Below are positions 33,797 through 41,414 of a DNA stretch of 64,000 nucleotides, piece by piece (within the stretch, counting starts at the first letter, position 1; each line of letters opens with the position of its first letter). The translations under genes were made by a program, and so were the position numbers. Source of the DNA: Plantactinospora soyae (GTDB lineage: Bacteria > Actinomycetota > Actinomycetes > Mycobacteriales > Micromonosporaceae); contig NZ_JADBEB010000001.1 in NCBI RefSeq assembly GCF_014874095.1, forward strand, positions 3,038,001 to 3,102,000, written 5' to 3'. The notes under the pieces are model-generated. The model saw only the letters and a list, made by a program, of their open reading frames with translations, was not told the DNA's origin and ran no database searches.

Positions 33797-34276
33797 CTAG
33801 GGGAGCCTCGACTGCGGGCCGAGGTTCTTCGGTTGCGGGTTGGGGCCGCCGGCTGGCGGGGCGAGGGTGCCGGGCGCCGGAACGGGGCTGCCGGCCGGGA
33901 AGCCGACCAGGTCGCCCGGGGTGGGGTTGCGGTGGTTCGCCGCTGGTCTGCGGGCGCCGGGATGGCTGTTCCGGTCGCCCGTCCGGCGACCGTCCAGCTC
34001 GGTCGGCTGGCCGCCGTTGTGCCCACCCCGGAGCCGGGGCTCGGGCCGGCCCACCGGCAGTACCTTGACCCGCTGTCGTCCGGATCGGACGGCGCCCACG
34101 CTCGACAGCGCGCGGGCGAGTAGCAGCGCCGCGTCCCGGTCGTCCGCGCGGACGGTCTGGCGGCGCTGTTCCGGCGCGGTCTGCTCGTCGCGGAGGCATT
34201 CCCCCTGTGCCCAGGCGGCAGCCAGCTCGTCATCAGCGGCGGCACGGATGTCCGTGCGAACGATTAGAAACCGCAT
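33797..34276 (-). CDS. Hypothetical protein with Pro-rich C-terminal half
   Basis: A 159-residue protein. Residues 1-80 look folded (MRFLIVRTDI start, then acidic/Ala-rich helices with LLLARALSSVG). The rest is Pro/Gly/Arg-rich and probably disordered. ATG start with CGGAG about six bases upstream. It has its own AT-rich promoter and palindrome, which supports it being real. The family is not recognised; I have a weak impression of similar short Micromonosporaceae proteins. Confidence 0.55.
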   Translation of the reverse strand: MRFLIVRTDIRAAADDELAAAWAQGECLRDEQTAPEQRRQTVRADDRDAALLLARALSSVGAVRSGRQRVKVLPVGRPEPRLRGGHNGGQPTELDGRRTGDRNSHPGARRPAANHRNPTPGDLVGFPAGSPVPAPGTLAPPAGGPNPQPKNLGPQSRLP

Positions 34277-34298
34277 GGGTGTCTCCGAGGCCGGTGAC

Positions 34299-34350
34299 GG
34301 ATAATTATCCTCTGATTACCGAACGAAGTCATCACGTGGAACTTCCACGT
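34299..34350 (-). promoter_or_regulatory. AT-rich promoter and 17-bp palindromic operator of the small gene
   Basis: Reading the minus strand, GATAAT in the palindrome GGATAATTATCC (34299-34310) fits a -10, with TGACTT 16 bases upstream as -35. Immediately upstream is a perfect inverted repeat: ACGTGGAA (34334-34341), one base, then its complement (34343-34350). A dimeric regulator site is likely; the regulator is unknown, and the neighbouring XRE protein is a candidate. Confidence 0.5.
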
Positions 34351-34481
34351 CCCCCTTGGGCTATGTTCACCCATTACGGCGCCCCGGGCAAGTGAAACGC
34401 GCCGATTGGAGTAGTCGCTCGTCCGATCAGGTGACAACCGGTTGCGCGCCCCGGGCGGGGCTGTGGTATTGGAGACGGCAG

Positions 34482-34515
34482 AGCCGCCGGCCTCCCGTAC
34501 GGGAAGCCGGCGGCT
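34482..34515 (-). terminator. Hairpin downstream of the XRE regulator gene
   Basis: A 10-bp outer stem (34482-34491 with 34506-34515) encloses a TCCCGTACGGGA inner palindrome. It lies 31 bases beyond the stop of the minus-strand XRE gene. Confidence 0.6.
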
Positions 34516-34545
34516 CCGGGGTCGTTCCGGTGTGCCCGGTGGCGG

Positions 34546-35520
34546 CTACTGCTCGGTCAGCCGGCCGGTACGGCGACTGCGCTGGATCGGCGGCACCGTC
34601 GAGCCGCGACCGGCCGAGTTCCTGATCGGACCGGACCGCTGTCCCACCTCGTCGGCCAGCCAGGAGAGTGTCTCCTCGGGACTGAGCGCCGAGTCCTGGA
34701 GCCACTCGAAGACCACCGAGTAGGTGCTGATCTCGTCCTGGTCGGTGAGCATGAGGTTGGTGGAGAGCCCCTCGATCGCGAGGGTCTCCGGATCCTGCGG
34801 CTCGGCGAACCGGTAGAGCGAGAACGCGGTGTGCGGCAGGTACCAGTCGGCGATCGTCTGCTCGGAGGGCAGCACCTGGAGCGTGACGTTCGGCAGCAGG
34901 GCGAGCTTGCGGAGCTGGATCAGCTGGGCGCGTACCACCTCCCGGGGGCCGGCCCGGACGCCGAGTGCCGCCTCCTCGATCACCGCCGAGTAGTGCGGCG
35001 GTTCGACGTCCCGGGTGAGCAGCGACTGCCGGGCCATCCGGGCGGCAACCTCGGTGTCGGTGTCCTCGGTGTCGTCCCGGTCCGGGTCGTTCACCAACTG
35101 TCGGGAGGAGAGGATCCGCAGCTTGACGTACGCCTTGCTCTGCAACAGGCCGGGCACGATCACGGGGCTGTACTCCCGGATTTCCGCGCAACCGGCCTCC
35201 AGCTCCGCGTAGCCGCGCTGGCGCGGGGTCATCACCGGGTACGAGCGCAGCCAACTCCGGATGTCACCGGCCTCGCCGGTGATCGCGGTCAGTTCGTCCC
35301 GGAGCGGCCCGGTGACCTTGTAGAGGTCCAGCAGATCGAGTACGTCCCGCAGGTCGGGCCGGCTGCGGCCGTTCTCCAACCGGGACAGTTTGGAGGCCGA
35401 GGCCCAGCCCACCGCCTCGATCACCTGGTCACCCGTGAGCTTGGCGGACTCCCGTAGCCGGCGCAGTTCTAAGCCGAGCCTGCGGCGTCGCAGAATCGGG
35501 CTGGGTTGAGCAGCAGGCAC
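34546..35520 (-). CDS. XRE / DUF5753 (Scr1-type) transcriptional regulator
   Basis: A 324-residue regulator from the GTG at 35520. The helix-turn-helix is at about residues 10-70 (LGLELRRLRESAKLTGDQV, SRLENGRSRP) and DUF5753 at about 95-290, with the typical YSPVIVPGLLQSKAYVK. A longer frame exists upstream to 35703, but it contains CTA, two TTA and an ATA codon in a row of 35, very unlike this genome's genes, so I reject it. DUF5753 regulators usually pair with DUF397 proteins; none is adjacent here. Its C-terminal tail (about 290-324) is Arg-rich. Confidence 0.85.
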   Translation of the reverse strand: MPAAQPSPILRRRRLGLELRRLRESAKLTGDQVIEAVGWASASKLSRLENGRSRPDLRDVLDLLDLYKVTGPLRDELTAITGEAGDIRSWLRSYPVMTPRQRGYAELEAGCAEIREYSPVIVPGLLQSKAYVKLRILSSRQLVNDPDRDDTEDTDTEVAARMARQSLLTRDVEPPHYSAVIEEAALGVRAGPREVVRAQLIQLRKLALLPNVTLQVLPSEQTIADWYLPHTAFSLYRFAEPQDPETLAIEGLSTNLMLTDQDEISTYSVVFEWLQDSALSPEETLSWLADEVGQRSGPIRNSAGRGSTVPPIQRSRRTGRLTEQ

Positions 35521-36034
35521 TGGATCCTCGCTCTCGATCGCGTCGAGCCCGTCGCCGGGCCGGGGTCGACCGTCCGGTCGGGCTCCCCGGCGGTCCAGTA
35601 TGCCGCCGGTCGAGTACGCCCTGCCGTCGAATGGTAACGGCGTGTCTAAATCGAAGAAGGTTTCCGAGGGTTTTCCGCAGTCCTCGTCGGATAGCCGATC
35701 CACCTCCGACGGTGACCGCCCCGCGCGTCACCATCGAATGCGATGAATTTTCGCCCTCCGACGGTCATGCCCCGCACCACCGGCCCCCACCCCCACCCCG
35801 ACCACCGCGCACGGCGACGAGCCGGGTACGGCGACCACCGTGCACGACGGCGACGGGCCGGTACGGCGACCAGCCGATGCGGCGCCGGCCGGCACGGTGG
35901 CCGCCCAGCACGGCGACCACCCGCCGCGGGCGACCCGTGCCCGCGGCCCACCTCTGTCGGCGGCGACCACGGGAGGGTGCGGACGCTCGCGAGCCCTCGC
36001 CCGACTCGCCGCCGCACCGGAAGGGACCCCTCCG
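35521..36034. other. Non-coding divergent region with loose ACGGCGAC repeats
   Basis: This 514-bp gap separates the XRE gene from the MFS gene. The part near 35630-35760 is relatively AT-rich and probably holds the promoters. The part at 35811-35920 has five irregularly spaced copies of ACGGCGAC(C/G). I see no convincing gene; open frames there have shadow-like Arg/Pro composition. Confidence 0.5.
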
Positions 36035-37489
36035 ATGCGAACCGTCCTGCGCCGCCCCGACTTCCGGCGTCTCTTCGCCGGCCTCGTCTTCAGCATGACC
36101 GCAGAGTCGATCATGCTGTTGGCGCTGGCCGTCTGGGTGAAGGATCTGACCGACTCGGACGCCATGGCCGGCGCCACCATCTTCGCCATGGTGGCGCCGA
36201 TGGCCCTCGCCCCGATCGTCGGCTGGATGGTGGACCGCTTCCGCCGCCGCCCGTTCTTCATCGTCACCAACCTGGCCACGGCGGTCGTGCTCACCCCGTT
36301 GTTCCTGGTCCGGGACCGGAACGACGTCTGGATCATCTACGTGGTGGGCGGCCTGTACGGACTCTCCTACGTCGCCCTCGGCGCGACCCTCAACGGACTG
36401 ATCAAGGAGATCGTGCCGGAGGACCTGATGGCCCAGGCGAACGGCGTACTACAGACCGTGAAGCAGGGACTGCGCCTGGTCGGCCCGCTGGCCGGCGCGG
36501 CCCTTTACACCGGTGCCGGCGGCTGGACGCTGCCGACCGTCGGCGTGTTCGGGTTCGTCGCCGCCGCCTGCGCGGTCTCCGTACTGCGGATCGCCGAGCG
36601 GTCACCCGAACCGGCCCACCTGCGGTGGATCACCGAGGTCGGGGCGGGGCTGCGGCACATGGTCGGCGAGCCCGCACTGCGCCGGGCGGTCGTCGGCGCC
36701 GCCCTGGCCGTACTGGTGATGGGGTTCAGTGAATCGTTGATCTTCGCGTACGTCGACCAGGGGCTGGGCCGGGAACCCGGCTTCGTCGGCGTGCTGGTCA
36801 CCATGCAGGGCATCGGCGGGGTGCTCGGCGGCCTGCTCTCCCCCGTCGTCGTACGCCGGTTCGGCGAGGTGGCCGCGCTCGCGGTCGGGGTGGCGGTCTT
36901 CGCGCCCGGGGCGCTGCTGCTGGCGTACCCGACGATCTGGCTCGCCCTGGTGGCGCTGGTCCCGCTCGGCTTCGGCCTGCCGATCGCGTTCGTCGGACTT
37001 CACACGCTGATCCAACGCCGTACCCCGGCCCCGGTGCTCGGTCGGGTCGCCGCGGCCTCCGAGGCGCTGATCAGCGGCCCGCAGGCGATCTCCATCGGCA
37101 CCGGAGCCCTGCTGGTCGGCGTACTCGACTACCGGCTGCTCTTCGTGGTGATCGCGGTGGTGATGACGATGGCGGCCGGGTACCTCTGGGCGGGGCGTGG
37201 CCTGTCCGCACCGGGTCGCGTCGGCCCGGTGGACCCGGACCGTACCCCGGCCGGACCGGCGGCCGACGTCCTCGCGCCGGGCGTCGGGGCAGCCGACGTG
37301 ATCCTGCCGGACGTCCCGCCGTCCGCCGTCGACCCGGGTGACCGGGCGACCACCGTCGACCGGACCGACCTGCCGTCCGTCGTCGACCCGGACGACCACC
37401 CGTCCGTCGTCGAGCCGGCCGGTCTGCCGACGCCGGCCGGAGCGGGGACGGAGGCGTCCCCAGCGTCCGGTTCCGGCTCCCGGTGGTGA
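36035..37489 (+). CDS. MFS transporter with long acidic Pro/Asp C-terminal tail
   Basis: A 484-residue major facilitator protein, probably an exporter. The ATG at 36035 follows GGAAGGGA and starts MRTVLRRPDFRRLFAG, typical of MFS drug/enterobactin-exporter-like proteins. About twelve hydrophobic segments lie within residues 10-390. The loop between helices 2 and 3 has GWMVDRFRRRPFF, the family's D-R-x-G/R-R signature. The last 85 residues are a hydrophilic Asp/Pro/Val tail with repeats such as VDPDDHPSVVEP. The substrate is unknown. It is divergent from an XRE regulator. Confidence 0.88.
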   Translation: MRTVLRRPDFRRLFAGLVFSMTAESIMLLALAVWVKDLTDSDAMAGATIFAMVAPMALAPIVGWMVDRFRRRPFFIVTNLATAVVLTPLFLVRDRNDVWIIYVVGGLYGLSYVALGATLNGLIKEIVPEDLMAQANGVLQTVKQGLRLVGPLAGAALYTGAGGWTLPTVGVFGFVAAACAVSVLRIAERSPEPAHLRWITEVGAGLRHMVGEPALRRAVVGAALAVLVMGFSESLIFAYVDQGLGREPGFVGVLVTMQGIGGVLGGLLSPVVVRRFGEVAALAVGVAVFAPGALLLAYPTIWLALVALVPLGFGLPIAFVGLHTLIQRRTPAPVLGRVAAASEALISGPQAISIGTGALLVGVLDYRLLFVVIAVVMTMAAGYLWAGRGLSAPGRVGPVDPDRTPAGPAADVLAPGVGAADVILPDVPPSAVDPGDRATTVDRTDLPSVVDPDDHPSVVEPAGLPTPAGAGTEASPASGSGSRW

Positions 37490-37564
37490 GTCTCACCTGG
37501 TGATTCCCCACCCGCTTCGAAAGGACCGGACGCCGGCGATCCGGCCGGCGTCCGGGTGCCCCGA

Positions 37565-37810
37565 TCAGCTCTCGGCGAGGGCCGCCAGGCGCTTCTTGAC
37601 GTCGACGATGGAGGGGTTGGTCAGCGCCGTGCCGTCCTCGAACCGCACGGTCGGTACGGTCTGGTTCCCGCCGTTCACGCTCTGCACGTACTCCGCGGCG
37701 GCCAGGTCCTGCTCGATGTCTACCACCACGTACCCGATGCCCTCCCGATCGAACTGGGACTTGAGCCGGTGGCAGTAGCCGCACCAGGACGTGGAATACA
37801 TCGTCAACAT
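37565..37810 (-). CDS. mrx1: Mycoredoxin-like glutaredoxin
   Basis: An 81-residue glutaredoxin-fold protein that reduces mycothiol-mixed disulphides. The active site is CGYC at residues 10-13, after YSTSW, and the cis-proline motif TVPTVRF is at about 52-58. The ATG at 37810 is chosen because GGAGG lies eight bases upstream; an ATG 24 bases earlier is possible. Divergent from uvrD2, as with the mycobacterial mrx1 (Rv3198A) beside uvrD2. This conserved linkage supports the name. Confidence 0.9.
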   Translation of the reverse strand: MLTMYSTSWCGYCHRLKSQFDREGIGYVVVDIEQDLAAAEYVQSVNGGNQTVPTVRFEDGTALTNPSIVDVKKRLAALAES

Positions 37811-37948
37811 CGTCGAGACCTCCGCGGTGTTCAATCGTTCTCGGCCAGGCCCGACCGGTCCTTGCCCGGTCGGACATCGGATCGGACGGGTTGTCGATCA
37901 CACAGGCTAAAGGTGCAACGTCGGCGGGGGCTGCCATGATTCCTACCT

Positions 37949-40099
37949 GTGGCGGCTGACTCAAGCGTGGAACGGATCCTGGCCGGGCTCGATCCCGAAC
38001 AGCGCACCGCGGTGACGGCGCCGGCCGGGCCGGTCTGCATCCTGGCCGGCGCCGGCACCGGCAAGACCCGGGCGATCACCCACCGGATCGCCTACCGGGT
38101 GTTGAGCGGTGAGGTCGCCGCCCGGCACGTGCTGGCGGTCACCTTCACCGCCCGGGCCGCCGCCGAGATGCGGGCCCGGCTCGGCGCCCTCGGCGTGCCG
38201 GGAGTGCAGGCCCGGACGTTCCACGGTGCCGCGCTGCGGCAGGTCCGATACTTCTCGTCCCGACTGCTCTCCGGCCGGGAGATGCCCGAGCTGCTGGACA
38301 GCAAGGTCCGCCTGGTCACCCTCGCGGCGGCCAAGGTGGGGCTGCGGACCGACCGGGCGGCGGCCCGGGACCTGGCCGGCGAGATCGAGTGGGCCAAGTC
38401 CTCGCTGGTCGAGCCCGGGGAGTACGTGGTGGCGGCGGCCAAGGCGCTCCGGGAGACCCCGCACGACCCGGCCAGGGTGGCCGAGGTGTTCGCCGGCTAC
38501 GAGCAGATCAAGCGCGCCAACGGGGTGATCGACTTCGAGGACATGCTGCGCGCGGCGGTGTGGGGGATCGAGGACCACCCGGACGTCGGCGACCAGATCC
38601 GGAACCAGTACCGGCACTTCGTCGTCGACGAGTACCAGGACGTCAACCCGCTCCAGCAGCGCCTGCTCGACGCCTGGCTCGGTGGCCGGGACGACCTGAC
38701 CGTGGTCGGGGACGCGAGCCAGACGATCTACTCGTTCACCGGTGCGACCTCGGCGCACCTGATCGACTTTCCCCGGCAGCGCCGGGACACGGTGGTGGTC
38801 CGGCTGGTCCGCGACTACCGCTCGACGCCCCAGGTGGTCGGGCTGGCCAACGCGGTGATCCGGCAGGCCCGGGGCACGGAGGCGCGACTGCGGTTGGAAC
38901 TGGTCGGGCAACGGCCGCCGGGTGCCGAGCCGGACCTGCGGATCTTCGCCGACGAGCCGGCCGAGGCCGCCGCCGTCGCGGCGCGCTGCCGGGATCTGAT
39001 CGCCGCCGGTACGCCGGCCCGGGAGATCGCCATCCTGTTCCGGACCAACGCGCAGTCCGAGGCGTACGAGAAGGCGCTGGCCGAGGCGGAGGTGGCGTAC
39101 CAGGTCCAGGGCGCCGAACGGTTCTTCGAGCGGACCGAGATCCGCCAGGCGCTGATCGCGTTGCGCGTCGCGACCCGCTCGACGCCGGGCGAGACGCCAC
39201 TGGTCGAGGCGGTCGTCGACGCACTGTCCGCCGTCGGCTGGGCCCCGGACCAACCCCCGCCCGGCGGTGCTGCCCGGGAACGCTGGGAGGCCCTCGCCGC
39301 ACTGGTCCAGCTCGCCGAGGAGTACGCCTCGACTCCGGTCGTACTGCCGATCGGCGAGGCGGCCACTGTCGAGCGCCCGGTGTCGCTGGCGGACTTCTGT
39401 GCCGAACTGAGCCGTCGGGCCGCCGCGCAGCACGTACCGACCGTCGACGGCGTGACGCTGGCCTCGCTGCATTCGGCAAAGGGGCTGGAGTGGGACTCGG
39501 TGTTCCTGGTCGGGCTCTCCGACGGCACCCTGCCGACCAGCTATGCGAAGACCGCCGAGCAGGTGGAGGAGGAGCGTCGGCTGCTCTACGTCGGCGTGAC
39601 CCGGGCCCGGGAGTGGCTCTGGCTGTCGTACGCCTCGGCCCGCTCGCCCGGTGGTCGGGCCCGGCGCCCCTGCCGCTTCCTGCCGCAGTTCGACCGATCG
39701 GGCGGAACGCGGGCGGCGGAGGCCCCGGGTGCCGGTGGTCGCAAACCCGAGCGTCGACGTACCCAGATCATCTCGTGCCGGATCTGCGGGGCGACCCTGC
39801 TCGCCGGCGCGGACCGCAAGCTGGGACGGTGCGCGGACTGCCCGTCCGACCTGGACACCGAACTCCTCGACCGGCTACGCGACTGGCGGAGCCGGGTCGC
39901 CGCCGTGCAGAAGGTCCCCGCCTACGTGATCTTCACCGACGCCACGGTGGTCGCGCTGGCCGAACGCCGGCCGACACGGTCGCAGGAGTTGCTGGCGATC
40001 GCCGGGATCGGTCCCCGCAAACTCGGCCTGTACGGCGACGCGGTGCTCGCGTTGGTCGCCGGCGCCGGGGTCGACGACGTGCTGCTGACGGACGGGTGA
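37949..40099 (+). CDS. uvrD2: UvrD2-type DNA helicase with tetracysteine and HRDC domains
   Basis: A 716-residue SF1A 3'-5' DNA helicase. Q motif LDPEQRTAV, Walker A GAGTGKTRA at about 33-41, motif II DEYQDVNPLQ at about 227-236, and SLHSAKGLEWDSVFL near 510. The C-terminus has CRICG then CADCP (about 610-632), the tetracysteine zinc motif of mycobacterial UvrD2, followed by an HRDC domain at about 645-712. UvrD2 is essential in M. tuberculosis (established). GTG start. It precedes whiB7 in the same direction, with the same order as in mycobacteria. Confidence 0.93.
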   Translation: MAADSSVERILAGLDPEQRTAVTAPAGPVCILAGAGTGKTRAITHRIAYRVLSGEVAARHVLAVTFTARAAAEMRARLGALGVPGVQARTFHGAALRQVRYFSSRLLSGREMPELLDSKVRLVTLAAAKVGLRTDRAAARDLAGEIEWAKSSLVEPGEYVVAAAKALRETPHDPARVAEVFAGYEQIKRANGVIDFEDMLRAAVWGIEDHPDVGDQIRNQYRHFVVDEYQDVNPLQQRLLDAWLGGRDDLTVVGDASQTIYSFTGATSAHLIDFPRQRRDTVVVRLVRDYRSTPQVVGLANAVIRQARGTEARLRLELVGQRPPGAEPDLRIFADEPAEAAAVAARCRDLIAAGTPAREIAILFRTNAQSEAYEKALAEAEVAYQVQGAERFFERTEIRQALIALRVATRSTPGETPLVEAVVDALSAVGWAPDQPPPGGAARERWEALAALVQLAEEYASTPVVLPIGEAATVERPVSLADFCAELSRRAAAQHVPTVDGVTLASLHSAKGLEWDSVFLVGLSDGTLPTSYAKTAEQVEEERRLLYVGVTRAREWLWLSYASARSPGGRARRPCRFLPQFDRSGGTRAAEAPGAGGRKPERRRTQIISCRICGATLLAGADRKLGRCADCPSDLDTELLDRLRDWRSRVAAVQKVPAYVIFTDATVVALAERRPTRSQELLAIAGIGPRKLGLYGDAVLALVAGAGVDDVLLTDG

Positions 40100-40155
40100 C
40101 GGGCCCCGCGCAGGGCCCCGGACCAGTGTCGGAAGAAAGTTCTGCAACTTAGCCG

Positions 40156-40193
40156 TAAATCGTTTGCCCTCGTGCCTGGGGGAGGAATAACCT
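40156..40193 (+). promoter_or_regulatory. whiB7 promoter with AT-rich WhiB7 element
   Basis: TTGCCC (40164-40169), an 18-base spacer and TAACCT (40188-40193) form a sigma-A-like promoter. TAAAT (40156-40160) lies three bases upstream of the -35, the place where WhiB7 autoactivates its own promoter through its AT-hook in mycobacteria. The transcript would start near 40200, giving a leader of about 470 bases. Confidence 0.6.
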
Positions 40194-40284
40194 CATGGCA
40201 CACCTCGCGAGCGGCGGCTTTCAGGCTGTTCAAGAGGGGTATGAATCCGATGTTGGTGACGAGAGAGAGCTGGAGGTGACCACC

Positions 40285-40539
40285 GTGGAGAGGTATCTAA
40301 CCACGCGACCGTGGGCGCTGACTGCTGTCCTCGCTCCGGTGTCAGAGGTCGGGTGCATCCTGGCCGAAGCCGCCCCCCAGCACTCGCAGTCGCACCAGGT
40401 CCTGACCCAGACCGAGCTGGTTCAGGTCCAGGCGTCCGCGCAGCGTCAAGGGACCAATGGATTCACGGGCAATGGCATCCCGGTCGGCGTTAAGCGGATG
40501 GATGTCAGCGGGGTTCCACCTCGAGGTAGACCGGTCTAA
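40285..40539 (+). CDS. Possible upstream open reading frame in the whiB7 leader
   Basis: An 84-residue frame from a GTG that follows GGAGG by eight bases (GTG at 40276 is an alternative), beginning with ERYLTTRPWALTAVLAP and ending in TAA at 40537-40539, 23 bases before the terminator stem. A 12-codon frame (40241-40279) overlaps its start. Actinobacterial whiB7/wblC genes are induced by ribosome stalling in leader ORFs, so a regulatory role is likely. The exact uORF and start are uncertain. Confidence 0.4.
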   Translation: MERYLTTRPWALTAVLAPVSEVGCILAEAAPQHSQSHQVLTQTELVQVQASAQRQGTNGFTGNGIPVGVKRMDVSGVPPRGRPV

Positions 40540-40606
40540 CACAGACCAGCCGGCTCACCTCGAGGCCGCGGAACCCGTACACCGGGATCCGCGGCCTTAG
40601 TTATTT
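40519..40606 (+). promoter_or_regulatory. Transcription attenuator of whiB7: terminator with competing antiterminator
   Basis: Terminator: 40563-40572 pairs with 40588-40597 (10 bp), with an inner CCCG/CGGG helix, followed by TTAGTTATTT. Antiterminator: CCTCGAGGT at 40519-40527 pairs with 40557-40565 (9 bp), which would take the first three bases of the terminator stem. The left antiterminator arm lies inside the last codons of the leader ORF, so a ribosome finishing that frame would mask it and favour termination. Confidence 0.75.
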
Positions 40607-40669
40607 CCGCACTGCCGAAGCAAGTCGGAACAGCGATCTACGAGATCGAAACGAGAGAGAGGTGACCGG

Positions 40670-41038
40670 GTGATGAGTCTGGCGTTGGCCCCACTCGACG
40701 TGAGCGTCGACCTGGAGGCGAACCTGCCCTGCCGGAAGTTCGACCCCGACCTGTGGTTCTCGGACTCTCCTGCCGAACTGGAACTGGCCAAGTCGCTCTG
40801 CGGGGACTGCCCGCTGCGCGTCGAGTGCCTGGCCGGTGCGGTGGAGCGGGCCGAGCCGTGGGGTGTCTGGGGCGGCGAGATCTTCGAGCGTGGCGCGGTT
40901 GTTCCGCGCAAGCGGCCGCGGGGCCGTCCACGCAAGGAGGACGTCGCTCGGGACGCCGCGCTGCGGGTCGAGGCGCAGGCGCGACTGGCGGCCGATGGCC
41001 TTGCCGGTTCGCGTAGCGCGGTCCGGTTGGCGGCCTGA
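40670..41038 (+). CDS. whiB7: WhiB7/WblC antibiotic-response transcription factor
   Basis: A 122-residue Fe-S transcription factor binding the housekeeping sigma factor and activating intrinsic antibiotic-resistance genes. The four cysteines are at about residues 21, 44, 47 and 53 (CRKFDPDLW, then CGDCPLRVEC). The EPWGVWGGE turn is present at about 63-71, and the AT-hook RGRPRK at about 83-88 is diagnostic of WhiB7. GTG at 40670 (GAGAGAGG seven bases upstream) or ATG at 40673. It is preceded by an attenuator leader and followed by a small gene. Confidence 0.93.
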   Translation: MMSLALAPLDVSVDLEANLPCRKFDPDLWFSDSPAELELAKSLCGDCPLRVECLAGAVERAEPWGVWGGEIFERGAVVPRKRPRGRPRKEDVARDAALRVEAQARLAADGLAGSRSAVRLAA

Positions 41039-41039
41039 C

Positions 41040-41300
41040 ATGAACCCGATCCGTACATCCGCCGGTCTCGCATCGGCGCCGATCGCCGCGGTACCCGCGG
41101 TAACGAGATTGACCACCACCGCTATGCCCACCCTGAACGGAGTCACCAGGATGCAACTCATCCACGAAGCGTTGTCCCGGGCTCGAATGCGACTGCCTCA
41201 GGCCGGTCGTAGCACCACGCGCACTGAGGCAACCCGAGCCGCCCGAACCATCGCGCTGGAAGCCCGCCGCCGGGCGGCTCGCGATCTGGGCAGTCTGTAA
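41040..41300 (+). CDS. Small basic protein following whiB7
   Basis: An 86-residue frame starting two bases after the whiB7 stop; an internal ATG at 41151 gives a 49-residue form beginning MQLIHEALSRARMR. The C-terminal half is a helical Arg/Ala-rich stretch with EATRAARTIALEARRRAARD. Short proteins of this kind recur next to WhiB-family genes in Micromonosporaceae, from my recollection. Function is unknown; translational coupling with whiB7 is likely from spacing. Confidence 0.5.
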   Translation: MNPIRTSAGLASAPIAAVPAVTRLTTTAMPTLNGVTRMQLIHEALSRARMRLPQAGRSTTRTEATRAARTIALEARRRAARDLGSL

Positions 41301-41351
41301 CCGTCGGCAGACATAGCCGTCGGTAGGTAACCGAATCTGACATTCACGAAA

Positions 41352-41400
41352 AAGGACCTGTCGCGCGGGATGGATCATCCACTCGCCGCGACAGGTCCTT
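41352..41400. terminator. Strong bidirectional terminator
   Basis: A perfect 14-bp stem (41352-41365 with 41387-41400) lies between convergent genes. It is flanked by AAAAA on the left and CTTCTT on the right, so it suits both directions. Confidence 0.8.
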
Positions 41401-41414
41401 CTTCGGGTGGGCGG

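Noticed and set aside
35521-35703. N-terminal extension of the XRE/DUF5753 regulator
   Set aside because: The stretch has CTA, TTA and ATA codons and no domain; a GTG at 35520 with a ribosome site gives the normal family start.
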